In this document: one piece after another, positions 1 to 7,436 of the stretch
Position numbering within the stretch: the stretch's first letter is position 1
Layout: the number at the start of each line of letters is the position of its first letter
Assembly (NCBI GenBank): GCA_011330835.1
Contig: DRPO01000536.1
Coordinates: forward strand, 1 to 9,410
Origin: Gammaproteobacteria bacterium
Lineage (GTDB): Bacteria > Pseudomonadota > Gammaproteobacteria > UWMA-0217
DNA: 9,410 nt
Reading direction: 5' to 3'
Notes under the pieces: model-generated
Databases searched by the model: none
What the model was told of the DNA's origin: nothing
Seen by the model: only the letters and a program-made list of their open reading frames with translations
Program-made: the position numbers and the translations under genes

Positions 1-132
1 ATCGCCATCCAGTACCGAAGCGACCTGGCAGGAATGCGCCTGGAACGCCGGCTGCCGGTATCGGGTAACGAATCCCCAGACGACCACCACGGCGGCGACA
101 GCCAGCAACGCCCATTGGAAATAACGATCCAC
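1..132 (-). CDS. Membrane-anchored SNase-like nuclease, N-terminal fragment
   Basis: Partial gene running off the left edge; 44 codons are visible from a GTG start. What can be seen is a short polar start (VDRYFQ), a hydrophobic run at about residues 7-21 (WALLAVAAVVVVWGF) fitting an uncleaved signal anchor or signal peptide, a short basic-polar linker, then CQVASVLDGD at residues 34-43. The V-x-x-V-x-DGD pattern is the opening of the staphylococcal nuclease (thermonuclease) fold, whose aspartates bind calcium, so a secreted or periplasm-facing nuclease is the best guess. The GTG lies 2 bases after the pdxB stop, on the same strand, so the two are probably cotranscribed and translationally coupled. 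No clear Shine-Dalgarno is visible. The family call rests on about ten residues; another small membrane protein is possible. Confidence 0.5.
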   Translation of the reverse strand, partial: MDRYFQWALLAVAAVVVVWGFVTRYRQPAFQAHSCQVASVLDGD

Positions 133-134
133 GA

Positions 135-1271
135 TCAGTCGGCAAGCTGAAAACCCAGGCGTTGGAGCCGATCCGCCAAGGCCGAGCGTTGCCCACCCGA
201 CCGAACCCGGAAATGTCCGAACTCACGTCGCATCGGGTAGGTCTTGCGCAAATGGTCGAACCAGGGGCCGCGTTCGTCAAGCGGAAGCTCCGCCATGCGC
301 CGAAGCCGGGCATCGTCGCGCATGATCGGATAGGCCTGAGCCACAGCCTGTTTCATCGCCTCGATATCATCCGGCTCGCCCCTCAAATCGATCAGGGGGG
401 GAGGATCATCCGGCAACGCATCGTCGAGTCGCCAACGCGGGGGCTCGCCAAGGAATTCGCAAACCGCCCGGAGGATCATTTCCGTTCCCCGCAACCGACC
501 TTCGAGACTGTAGCCGGCAATATGCGGCGTGCCGATCGACACCCGGTCCAGCAGCCCGGTATCGATCGCGGGCTCGCCTTCCCAGCAGTCCAGCACCGCC
601 CTGATCCGCTCCGAGCGAAGCTCGGCCAGCAGCGCCGGGTTGTCCACCACCGCGCCGCGCGCCGCATTGATCAACAAGGCTCCATCTGGCAATTGCGCCA
701 ACCGGGTCTTGTTCAACAGATGGAAAGTGGGATGGCGGTCGTCAACGGTCAAGGGCGTATGCAAGGTTACGATATCCGCGGACAAGGCCTGATCCAGGGA
801 AACGAAATCATCCGCCACGCCCTGCTCTTCCAGCGGCGGATCATTCACCAGACAGCGAAATCCCAGCGCCTCCAACCGGCTCCTCACCCGCGATCCCACA
901 TTGCCGCGACCGACAATGCCCACAGTCCCTCCGCGAAACTGCTCCGGCGACGCCACTCTGCAAATCGCCGCCGCCACATACTCCGCCGCCGCCGTTGCAT
1001 TGCATCCTGGCGCCGTTGTCCACGGGATTCCCCGTCGCTCCAGATACTCGTGATCGATATGGTCGAACCCGATCGTCGCCGAAGCCACATACCGAACCGG
1101 CGTACCCTCCAGCAAGGCTGCGTCAACCCGCGTGACCGAACGCACCAGCAGGATATCCGCGCCACGCAGATTCGCCCGCGTCATGCTTCGCCCCGGCAGC
1201 GTCATCACCTCGCCCAAACTGGAGAAAGCCTCGTCTACATGGGGGATGTTTTCGTCGGCGACTATTTTCAC
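135..1271 (-). CDS. pdxB: Erythronate-4-phosphate dehydrogenase (PdxB)
   Basis: Oxidises 4-phosphoerythronate to 2-oxo-3-hydroxy-4-phosphobutanoate with a nicotinamide cofactor, the second step of the DXP-dependent pyridoxal 5'-phosphate pathway; cytoplasmic. From the GTG at 1271 the protein is 378 residues, the same as E. coli PdxB, and begins VKIVADENIPHVDEAF, the family start. A Rossmann dinucleotide motif GIVGRGNVG sits at 118-126. The 2-hydroxyacid dehydrogenase catalytic trio is present by family alignment: R205 in NAARG, E233 in WEGEP and H250 in TPHIAGY. The C-terminal 90 residues, ending in FGHFRVRSGG and onward, match the PdxB dimerisation domain. The open frame continues upstream to 1424, but those 51 extra codons run through the repeat at 1326-1490 and resemble nothing in the family. 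Only a weak GAG serves as a possible ribosome site. The stop is 2 bases before the SNase-like gene. Confidence 0.97.
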   Translation of the reverse strand: MKIVADENIPHVDEAFSSLGEVMTLPGRSMTRANLRGADILLVRSVTRVDAALLEGTPVRYVASATIGFDHIDHEYLERRGIPWTTAPGCNATAAAEYVAAAICRVASPEQFRGGTVGIVGRGNVGSRVRSRLEALGFRCLVNDPPLEEQGVADDFVSLDQALSADIVTLHTPLTVDDRHPTFHLLNKTRLAQLPDGALLINAARGAVVDNPALLAELRSERIRAVLDCWEGEPAIDTGLLDRVSIGTPHIAGYSLEGRLRGTEMILRAVCEFLGEPPRWRLDDALPDDPPPLIDLRGEPDDIEAMKQAVAQAYPIMRDDARLRRMAELPLDERGPWFDHLRKTYPMRREFGHFRVRSGGQRSALADRLQRLGFQLAD

Positions 1272-1325
1272 GGGGAATGACTCGAACGCATTGAATCGGG
1301 AGCGCAAGGATACCCCAACTTTGAT

Positions 1326-1535
1326 TTCACCACAGAGACACAGAGACCACAGAGGAACAGCGCCTGAGGCTTGGACAAAACGCTGCAAGGCCGCCTGGAT
1401 ACCACTTACCCCTATCCTCATCATTCCCGCAAACGCGGGAATCCAGCGGTTAGACTGGATTCCGGGTCTTCGCTGCGCTCAGCCCGGAATGACGGAAAAA
1501 CCAACGCTGTGTTCTCTGTGTCCCCTGTGGTGGAA
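1326..1535. repeat. MITE-like element with imperfect terminal inverted repeats
   Basis: The left arm (about 1328-1355) carries CACCACAGAGACACAGAGA followed by CCACAGAGG. The right arm (1507-1535), read on the minus strand, carries CACCACAGGGGACACAGAGA followed by ACACAG. The arms are therefore inverted copies with a few mismatches and one base of length difference. Purine-rich CACAGAG arms of this kind recur as non-coding repeats in many proteobacterial genomes, from general knowledge. The 150 bases between them hold a second, different element (1423-1490) and no gene. No transposase and no clear target duplication is visible. The element fills much of the 302-base gap between lhr and pdxB and would lie in the pdxB leader or promoter zone. 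I see no convincing promoter in the rest of this gap. Confidence 0.7.
1423..1490. repeat. Inner palindromic repeat with three alternating hairpins
   Basis: Three perfect stems can be read. ATTCCCGC (1423-1430) pairs with GCGGGAAT (1435-1442) over the loop AAAC. GGAATCCAG (1438-1446) pairs with CTGGATTCC (1455-1463) over 8 bases. ATTCCGGG (1459-1466) pairs with CCCGGAAT (1483-1490) over 16 bases. Neighbouring stems share bases, so the middle stem cannot form together with either outer one. The ATTCCCGC/GCGGGAAT palindrome resembles the abundant intergenic repeats of proteobacteria, such as the Neisseria dRS3 type with ATTCCC ends. It is nested inside the CACAGAG element, so it probably arrived as an insertion into it or the two travel as one composite. 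Confidence 0.75.
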
Positions 1536-1573
1536 TCTTCCCGCGTCATGCGGGGCATCCACGCGATGACCGT

Positions 1574-4500
1574 TCAAACCATCCCCGGCGGGGGACGACG
1601 CCCTTCCGGCGGGAGCAGGACGCTGGCGGGCTGGTTGCGCCGGGTGAGCAGCATCCGGGCTTGCCAGGCGGTTTCCCTGTCGACGTCCCGCAGGTAGTCG
1701 ATATCGCGCTTGCCGCGCTGGACGGCGATGGGCGCGCCGTTGCGGAAGACGATCCGGGTGCGGCTGCTGGCGGGGATCTTGTCTCCGGGGAGGATGACGC
1801 CCACGAGGTTGAGCGGGTCGGCGGCGGAGAGGACGATCAGTTGCTCGTCGGGCGTTTCGCGGCGGCTCCGGCGCAGCGCGCCGACCGCTTCGGGCAGGGC
1901 GAACTGTTCGCCGGAGAAGCCTTGCACGAAGCGGCCGCCCCGGATTTCGCCGCGCGCTTCCATGCGCCAGTAGACGCGCAGCAGGTCGCGCCAGGGCGGC
2001 AGGCTGGCCTCGCGCTCCAGCAGTTTGCGGAAGACGACGCCGTAGCGCCGCAGCAGCAGGTGGGCGATGAATTCCGTTTCATTCTCCGGTGAGTCATCGG
2101 GCCGCGAGGACTGGACAAGGCTCCAGCGACCGGCGCTGTCGAATGGCGAAATGGCGGGTTGACGCCCCCGCCGCTGCTGGCTGAAGCGGGCGCGTTTGGC
2201 GGCGGGGGCGATCAGGGCGCGCAGGCCGCTGAAATGGTCGGAAGTCGCCAGCCCGAGGTTGACGAGTTCGCCGAGCGCGGATTCGACCTGGGTGCGGAGC
2301 AAGCCGGAGTCGCGCACCAGATCGCCGAAGAAGGCGGCGCCCGAGCGCTGCAAGTCCGCCAGCACCCGCGCGGCGTTGGCGCCCGGTTGGGCGGCCTTGG
2401 CGTTCAGCGGTGCGAGGCGGCGCCAGATGCCGAGGTTCTCACGCGCGAGCAGGACGATGGGCGTGTGCCGCACCGGCGAACGCGCCTTGCCGTTGCCCTG
2501 ACCGGCGGGCGTCAGCCGCAGCCAGACCAGCCGCCCGGCGGCGCAGAGCGCGTCGAGCTGATCCGGCGTGTAGCGCGCCAGCCGCGCGGGCAGGATGTCG
2601 CTCTCCCAGGCAGAGGCGGCGACGGGGAAGCCTTCGAGCTGGGCGACGCAGGCGGCCAGCGCCTCCGGCCCTTCGCGCCGTTCGGCCAGGCCCTGCCAGT
2701 CGAACAGGTAGCGCATGAAATCCGCGGGGCTGACCGGCTCGATCTCGCTGCGCAGCCGCTTGAGGGTGTAGCGGTGAATCCGCGCCAGCAGACGCCGCTC
2801 GCACCATTCCTCCCCGAGGTTCTCGCCCGTGAACTGGCCACGAACGACAAAGCCCTCCTGCTCCAGCGCCAACAGCGCGGCAGCCGCCTCGGTCTCGGAG
2901 AGGCCCAGCGGTCGGATCAGTTGATCGACGCGCGCCGGCCCCAGCCCTTCCAGGCGTGAGCGCAACAGTTCGACAATGGCCTGTTCCCGCCCCGTGGGCG
3001 TTTGTGGGTCGATCAATGGCGCGATCTCCGGCGCCAGCGACGCCCCTGGGTGAACCAGCAGATGCTCCCTCAAGCGTTCGGCGGCCACCCACAGCGGCTC
3101 GCCCCCCGGCGGCGTCAGCACCGTGGCGCGGCGGTCGGCGATCAGGGTTTCCAGCAGATGCGTCCAGCCGAAATCCAGCCCGATGCCTGCGCTGCGTTGG
3201 CCTTCCGCGGCGGTGATGAAGCCCAGCAGCACCAGCGCGTCATGCAACTCGTCGGCGGTGCGCGGCTCGGGCCAGGCTTCTTTTCGCACCCGCTCGATCG
3301 CCGCCGGATCGAGTCGCGCCAGTTCGGCGGCATCCACCGGGTCGAGCCGGCCGCGCGCCTGCACCGCCAGGGTGCGGCGTTCCTCCGCCGGGGCGTCGTC
3401 GAGAAAAGCGTAGGGCCGGGCGTTGAGCACTTCCTGGGCCATCGGCGACGGCGCGGTGAGATCCGCCCCGGTGACCTGGATCGTACCGTTTTCGATCCCC
3501 TCCAGCAGCCGCTCCAGCCCGACGATATCCATGGTGTCGTGCAGACAGTCGCCAATGGTCTGCTCGACCAGTGGGTGATCCGGCACTTCCCGCTCGCCGG
3601 CGATGTTCTCGAAACAGGCGATCTGGTCGGGGAACACCACCGCGACCAGATCTTCCGCATCAGAGCGCTGGAAATACGGCGGCGACCGCTTGCCGTTGTG
3701 GTTGCGCCGCACCGCCAGCGCGATGGTCGCGTTCCAGCGCCAGCGCGCTTCGAACATCGGGGCGTCGAGCAGGGCCTGGATCAGCAGATGACGCACCGTC
3801 TGGTGTTTGAGATACCCGGCCACTTCGGTGAGCGGAAAACTGTGCGTCGCCGACAGCGACAGCACGATGGTGTCGTCCAGCGCCGCCGCTTGCAGCTCGA
3901 AATTGAACTTGCGGCAAAACCGCTTGCGCAGCGCCAGCCCCCAGGCCTTGTTGATGCGCGAGCCGAACGGGCTGTGGATGACCAGATGCATGTCTCCCAC
4001 TTCGTCGAGAAAACGCTCCAGTATGATGTGGCGCTGGCTCGGCATCGCCCCCAGCGCGGCGCGGGAGGACGCCAGATAGGCGACGATCTGCTCCGCCGCG
4101 CCGCGATCCAGATGATTCGCCGCCATCAGCTCACGAACCGCCGCCTCCATGCCGCCCTCGTCGAGCCGCCGGTCGACCGCCTCGCGCAGCCGCGAGACCG
4201 CCGCCGACAGCTCATCGCTGCGTCCCGGCGCCTCGCCGAACCAGAACGGGATATTGGGCGGCTGCCCCTTCGCATCCTCGACGAACACCTTGCCCATCTC
4301 GGTTTTCAGGATGCGGTAGGAGGTGTTGCCGAGCTGGAAGATGTCGCCCGGCAGGCTCTCGAAGGCGAAATCCTCGTTCAGCGTCCCCACCCGGAGGCCC
4401 TCCGGCTGAAGAATCACATCGCAATCGAACAGATCGGGAATCGCCCCGCCATTGGTCAGCGCCGTCAGCCGCGCACCCCGGCGGGCCCGCAGCCGCCCGT

Positions 4501-5917
4501 TGACCGCGTCATGGTGAATATACGCGCCGCGCCGCCCGCGCCGGGTGGAAAACCCTTGCGCCAGCATCCGCACGACAGCGTTGAACTTCTCCTCGCTCAG
4601 GTCACGATAGGGCCAGGCCCGACGGAACGCCTCGAACAACGCCTGCTGTTCCCAATCCCGGCCGCTGACCTCCGCCACGATCTGCTGCGCCAGCACATCC
4701 AGCGGCTGCTCCGGAATGACGATGCGATCCAGCTCGCCGCGCTCCGCCGCGTCCAGCAGGGCCGCGCACTCCACCAGATCATCCCGCGACAGCGGAAACA
4801 GCCGCCCCTTCGGCGTCGCCGCCACCGAGTGGCCGGAGCGCCCGACGCGCTGTAGGAACGCCGCGATCGCGCGCGGCGACCCCAACTGGCAGACCAGATC
4901 CACATCGCCGATATCGATGCCCAGCTCCAGCGACGCCGTCGCCACCAGGCACGGCAGATCGCCCCGCTTGAGCCGCTGCTCCGCCTCGAAGCGCTGCTCC
5001 CGGGCCAGGCTGCCGTGATGCGCCATCACCGCCTCCTCGCCCAGCCGCTCGGCCAGGAAACGCGCCGCCCGCTCCGCCAACCGCCGGGTATTGACGAACA
5101 CCAGCGTCGAACGGTGCGCCTCCACCAGCGCCTGCAAGCGGTCGTAGATCTCCCGCCAGACCTCGTTCGACATCACCGCGTCCAGCGGCGACCCCGGCAA
5201 CGCCAGCGCCAGATCCCGGTCGCGGACATGGCCGGTATCGACGATGGCGCAAGGCGCATCGCGCCGCCCCACCAGATAATCGGCCATGGCCTCGATCGGC
5301 TTCTGCGTCGCCGAGATACCGATGCGCTGCAAGGGCTTGGCCGTCAACGCCTCCAGCCGCTCCAGCGACAGGGTCAGATGCGCGCCGCGCTTGTTGCCCG
5401 CCAGCGCGTGGATTTCATCGACGATCACCGTGTCCACGCTGCCCAGCATCTCCCGGCCCGACTTCGACGTGAGCAAAATGTAGGCCGACTCCGGCGTCGT
5501 CACCAGAATATGCGGCGGCTCCCGCACCGCGCGGCTGCGCTCCCACTGCGGCGTATCGCCGGTGCGCACCCAGGCGGCGATCTCCACATCCGGCAGACCC
5601 TGCATCAGCAGCTCGTCGCGAATGCCCTGCAACGGCTCCTGCAGATTGCGCTGAATATCGTTCGACAACGCCTTCAACGGCGAGACATAGAGCACCCGCG
5701 TGCGCTGTTCCAGCCCCCGCTCCAGTCCCTCGCGCAGCAACCGGTCGATGACCGCCAGAAAGCCGGCCAGCGTCTTGCCGGAGCCGGTCGGCGCCGCCAG
5801 CAAGGTATGCGCCCCCGACTGAATCGACGGCCAGGCCTCGCGCTGCACCGCCGTCGGCTCGCCAACCCGGTCGCGAAACCAGCCAGCGACCGCCGGATGA
5901 AAAAGATCGACAGACAT
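1574..5917 (-). CDS. lhr: Lhr, large superfamily 2 DNA helicase with C-terminal domain
   Basis: ATP-dependent 3'-5' single-strand translocase and helicase of DNA repair; full-length bacterial forms carry a C-terminal half reported in E. coli to have uracil-DNA glycosylase activity. From the ATG at 5917 the protein has 1447 residues (E. coli about 1538). Seen in order: PTAVQ at 21-25, Walker A APTGSGKT 42-49, SPLKALSND 79-87, TPES 141-144, DEIH 167-170, SAT 202-204, FVNTR 274-278, HHGS 300-303, SLELGIDIG 329-337 and the arginine-finger motif QRVGRSGH 356-363. A winged-helix segment follows (about 400-480), then the Lhr-core domain with GAIPDLFDCD near 491. The C-terminal domain (about 870-1447) ends with GEIRGGRF at 1323-1330 and SAADPLNL at 1364-1371. 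The frame stays open to 6013, but the extra 32 residues are not family-like. It has no operon partner; the adjacent gene at 6045 is divergent. Confidence 0.96.
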   Translation of the reverse strand: MSVDLFHPAVAGWFRDRVGEPTAVQREAWPSIQSGAHTLLAAPTGSGKTLAGFLAVIDRLLREGLERGLEQRTRVLYVSPLKALSNDIQRNLQEPLQGIRDELLMQGLPDVEIAAWVRTGDTPQWERSRAVREPPHILVTTPESAYILLTSKSGREMLGSVDTVIVDEIHALAGNKRGAHLTLSLERLEALTAKPLQRIGISATQKPIEAMADYLVGRRDAPCAIVDTGHVRDRDLALALPGSPLDAVMSNEVWREIYDRLQALVEAHRSTLVFVNTRRLAERAARFLAERLGEEAVMAHHGSLAREQRFEAEQRLKRGDLPCLVATASLELGIDIGDVDLVCQLGSPRAIAAFLQRVGRSGHSVAATPKGRLFPLSRDDLVECAALLDAAERGELDRIVIPEQPLDVLAQQIVAEVSGRDWEQQALFEAFRRAWPYRDLSEEKFNAVVRMLAQGFSTRRGRRGAYIHHDAVNGRLRARRGARLTALTNGGAIPDLFDCDVILQPEGLRVGTLNEDFAFESLPGDIFQLGNTSYRILKTEMGKVFVEDAKGQPPNIPFWFGEAPGRSDELSAAVSRLREAVDRRLDEGGMEAAVRELMAANHLDRGAAEQIVAYLASSRAALGAMPSQRHIILERFLDEVGDMHLVIHSPFGSRINKAWGLALRKRFCRKFNFELQAAALDDTIVLSLSATHSFPLTEVAGYLKHQTVRHLLIQALLDAPMFEARWRWNATIALAVRRNHNGKRSPPYFQRSDAEDLVAVVFPDQIACFENIAGEREVPDHPLVEQTIGDCLHDTMDIVGLERLLEGIENGTIQVTGADLTAPSPMAQEVLNARPYAFLDDAPAEERRTLAVQARGRLDPVDAAELARLDPAAIERVRKEAWPEPRTADELHDALVLLGFITAAEGQRSAGIGLDFGWTHLLETLIADRRATVLTPPGGEPLWVAAERLREHLLVHPGASLAPEIAPLIDPQTPTGREQAIVELLRSRLEGLGPARVDQLIRPLGLSETEAAAALLALEQEGFVVRGQFTGENLGEEWCERRLLARIHRYTLKRLRSEIEPVSPADFMRYLFDWQGLAERREGPEALAACVAQLEGFPVAASAWESDILPARLARYTPDQLDALCAAGRLVWLRLTPAGQGNGKARSPVRHTPIVLLARENLGIWRRLAPLNAKAAQPGANAARVLADLQRSGAAFFGDLVRDSGLLRTQVESALGELVNLGLATSDHFSGLRALIAPAAKRARFSQQRRGRQPAISPFDSAGRWSLVQSSRPDDSPENETEFIAHLLLRRYGVVFRKLLEREASLPPWRDLLRVYWRMEARGEIRGGRFVQGFSGEQFALPEAVGALRRSRRETPDEQLIVLSAADPLNLVGVILPGDKIPASSRTRIVFRNGAPIAVQRGKRDIDYLRDVDRETAWQARMLLTRRNQPASVLLPPEGRRPPPGMV

Positions 5918-6044
5918 GGACAGAGTGTAGCGCGGAATCGCCCGGATTCCCGCCCGCGGCGACGCCGGTTCCTGAACGGGATGCCTGGGCGCGGCGGCGA
6001 AAACCGCATACAATCACAGCCTGATCCCGCTGGCCGGAGTTTGC
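5918..6044. promoter_or_regulatory. Divergent intergenic region, candidate -10 boxes both ways
   Basis: This 127-base spacer must contain the starts of both lhr (minus) and the 82-residue gene (plus). On the plus strand TACAAT (6009-6014) is a good -10 match, with only a weak -35 (TGGGCG, 5986-5991) at 17 bases. On the minus strand TACACT (5929 down to 5924) is a -10 match lying just 6 bases before the lhr ATG, without a recognisable -35. A Shine-Dalgarno GGAG at 6036-6039 serves the plus-strand gene; none is visible for lhr. These are eye-level matches in GC-rich DNA. Confidence 0.35.
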
Positions 6045-6293
6045 ATGACAACCACTCACCCCGTGGAAACCGCTGTTGAAGATCTCTGCCGCCAAGGATG
6101 CGCGGAGGTCTATCGGACCATCCATCGCCTGGAAAAACGTCAACCCGTCGATGCGCTGGCGCATTTGAGCCGTTTTGAGCAAAAACAGGTTCTCTCCGAG
6201 CTGAAATCCATCATGGCCGTCTATGACGCCCGGGATGCGGATACGCCCAGCGTCTGCGGCATCCGCTCGCTGGGCCGGGAAGCGCATTACTGA
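6045..6293 (+). CDS. Small protein of unknown function, 82 residues
   Basis: I do not recognise this family. The coding case rests on a good GGAG (6036-6039) five bases before the ATG, a TACAAT box 30 bases upstream of the start, and the absence of another gene in the 540 bases between lhr and cheV. The protein has no signal peptide and no membrane segment. It looks helical and charged: a first segment (residues 1-35) with two cysteines, C14 and C19, in EDLCRQGCAEVY, and a second amphipathic helix (about 41-60) with FEQKQVLSELKSIMAVY. A third cysteine is C71, near the tail. There is no zinc-finger spacing or DNA-binding motif. A cytoplasmic protein acting through helix contacts is plausible but not shown. 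It is divergent from lhr and 165 bases ahead of cheV, with inverted repeats between, so a shared transcript with cheV is uncertain. Confidence 0.7.
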   Translation: MTTTHPVETAVEDLCRQGCAEVYRTIHRLEKRQPVDALAHLSRFEQKQVLSELKSIMAVYDARDADTPSVCGIRSLGREAHY

Positions 6294-6379
6294 CCCGCAC
6301 TGGCGCCCGGCCTACGTCGCGGCGCGACCCACCTCCCGGTCAGCCGCGCTGGCCCGATATTTGCATTTTCTCTCCCAAA

Positions 6380-6416
6380 ATCCGGATCCGCCCGGATAGC
6401 GTCAATAACGTGACGC
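6380..6416. promoter_or_regulatory. Two adjacent inverted repeats upstream of cheV
   Basis: ATCCGG (6380-6385) and CCGGAT (6392-6397) form a 6-base inverted repeat with a 6-base spacer. One base later GCGTCA (6399-6404) and TGACGC (6411-6416) form a second one, also 6 + 6 + 6. They lie 43-79 bases before the cheV GTG. Matched geometry suggests either operator half-sites or two short leader hairpins. No U-tract follows, so these are not an obvious terminator. I could not identify a good sigma-28 or sigma-70 promoter nearby. The rest of the 6294-6458 gap shows nothing further that I can support. Confidence 0.35.
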
Positions 6417-6458
6417 CGTTCGGGGGAAGAACCCTTTCGTTTGTGGAGAGCATTGCCC

Positions 6459-7436
6459 GTGGAAGACCTGATCACCTCTGTCGAAGAACGCAGCAAACTG
6501 GCTGGCAGCAACCATCTCGAAGCCCTGTTATTCAGCCTGGGCCGCGACGCCAGGACGGGCAAGGAACTGATTTTTGGGATCAATGTCTTCAAGGTCCGGG
6601 AATTGATGGCGATTCCGGAAATCACGCCGCTGCCCAATGCGCAGGATCATCTGGTCGGCGTGGTAACCGTCAGGGGATTGTCGATTCCGGTGATCGACGT
6701 GCCGGCTTTCTGCGGCATCGAGTCAACCGACGAGCCGAAAATTCTGATCATTACCGAGTACAACCGCCAGGTGCAGGGTTTGCTGGCGCGCGAGGTGGAG
6801 ACCATCGAACGGATCGCCTGGGAAGACATCAAGCCTCCGCCGACGACTCCAGGCCTCGGCGATACCGGCCTGCTGACCGGGATCTACCACATGGAAAACA
6901 ACCGTACACTGATGCTGCTGGATGTCGAGAAGGTCTTGTCGGATGTGCTGGGATTGCGCCACAGCGCCAAGATTCAGGGCGTGGAGGCCAACCTGCTGCA
7001 AGGCACGCGAGTGTTCTTTTGCGATGACTCGATCGTGGCGCGGGGGCAACTGCGCAAGATTCTGGATCACATGGGCGTGTCCTATTCCAGCGAAGTCAAC
7101 GGGGTGGCCGCCTGGGATCACCTGCAAAAGATTGCCGAGCGGGCGGAAAACGCTGGCCGCCTGGTGAAGGACGAACTCGACTGCGTGATTACCGATATCG
7201 AGATGCCAGGCATGGATGGCTACGTGCTGACGAAGAACATCAAGAGCGACCCGCGATTCGACGGCGTACCGGTCATCATGCATTCATCGCTGTCCGCCAA
7301 GAGCAACCAAAACCTGGGCAAGAACGTGGGCGCCGACGCCTATGTGCCCAAACTCAATCCGCAGGAACTGGCCTCGGCGATCTCCCGGCTGGTGAACGCC
7401 AACAACGCCGCCCACCCAAACGCAAGCGCGGCGTAA
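6459..7436 (+). CDS. cheV: Chemotaxis coupling protein CheV (CheW-REC fusion)
   Basis: Adaptor linking chemoreceptors to the histidine kinase CheA, with a receiver domain that CheA can phosphorylate, thought to tune adaptation or act as a phosphate sink; it acts at the cytoplasmic receptor array. From the GTG at 6459 it has 325 residues, normal for the family. The CheW-like domain spans about 18-165, opening with LEALLFSL and including FKVRELM (44-50) and VVTVRGLSIPVID (68-80). The receiver domain spans about 184-312, with the acidic pair D189-D190, phosphoacceptor D246 in TDIEMPGMDGY, S276/S277 after the fourth strand and K298 in VPKLNP. All expected receiver residues are present, so it should be phosphorylatable. 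A GGAGAG at 6445-6450 favours GTG 6459; TTG 6441 and TTG 6453 are in-frame alternatives. No other chemotaxis gene is in the window, so CheV appears to be a single-gene unit here. Confidence 0.95.
   Translation: MEDLITSVEERSKLAGSNHLEALLFSLGRDARTGKELIFGINVFKVRELMAIPEITPLPNAQDHLVGVVTVRGLSIPVIDVPAFCGIESTDEPKILIITEYNRQVQGLLAREVETIERIAWEDIKPPPTTPGLGDTGLLTGIYHMENNRTLMLLDVEKVLSDVLGLRHSAKIQGVEANLLQGTRVFFCDDSIVARGQLRKILDHMGVSYSSEVNGVAAWDHLQKIAERAENAGRLVKDELDCVITDIEMPGMDGYVLTKNIKSDPRFDGVPVIMHSSLSAKSNQNLGKNVGADAYVPKLNPQELASAISRLVNANNAAHPNASAA

Noticed and set aside
162..1280. Plus-strand open frame (372 codons) antisense to pdxB
   Set aside because: The frame overlaps a complete, recognisable PdxB; its translation is low-complexity arginine and histidine-rich and has no family features.
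1326..1535. CRISPR-like array
   Set aside because: Only two arms are present, in inverted orientation, without regularly spaced direct repeats.
1538..1556. CCCGC-GTCAT-GCGGG hairpin just after the lhr stop as a terminator
   Set aside because: The stem has only 5 base pairs and no T-tract follows on the minus strand.
3002..4855. Long plus-strand open frame (617 codons) antisense to lhr
   Set aside because: Its translation is rich in R, Q, H and P, as expected for the shadow of a GC-rich gene, with no domain. The minus strand carries complete helicase motifs over the same bases.
5015..6079. Plus-strand open frame (354 codons) antisense to the lhr N-terminus
   Set aside because: Same shadow effect; it also runs across the lhr start and the promoter of the 82-residue gene.
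6352..6360. CCCGATAT as a sigma-28 -10 box for cheV
   Set aside because: No TAAA-like -35 lies at the required 15-base spacing.
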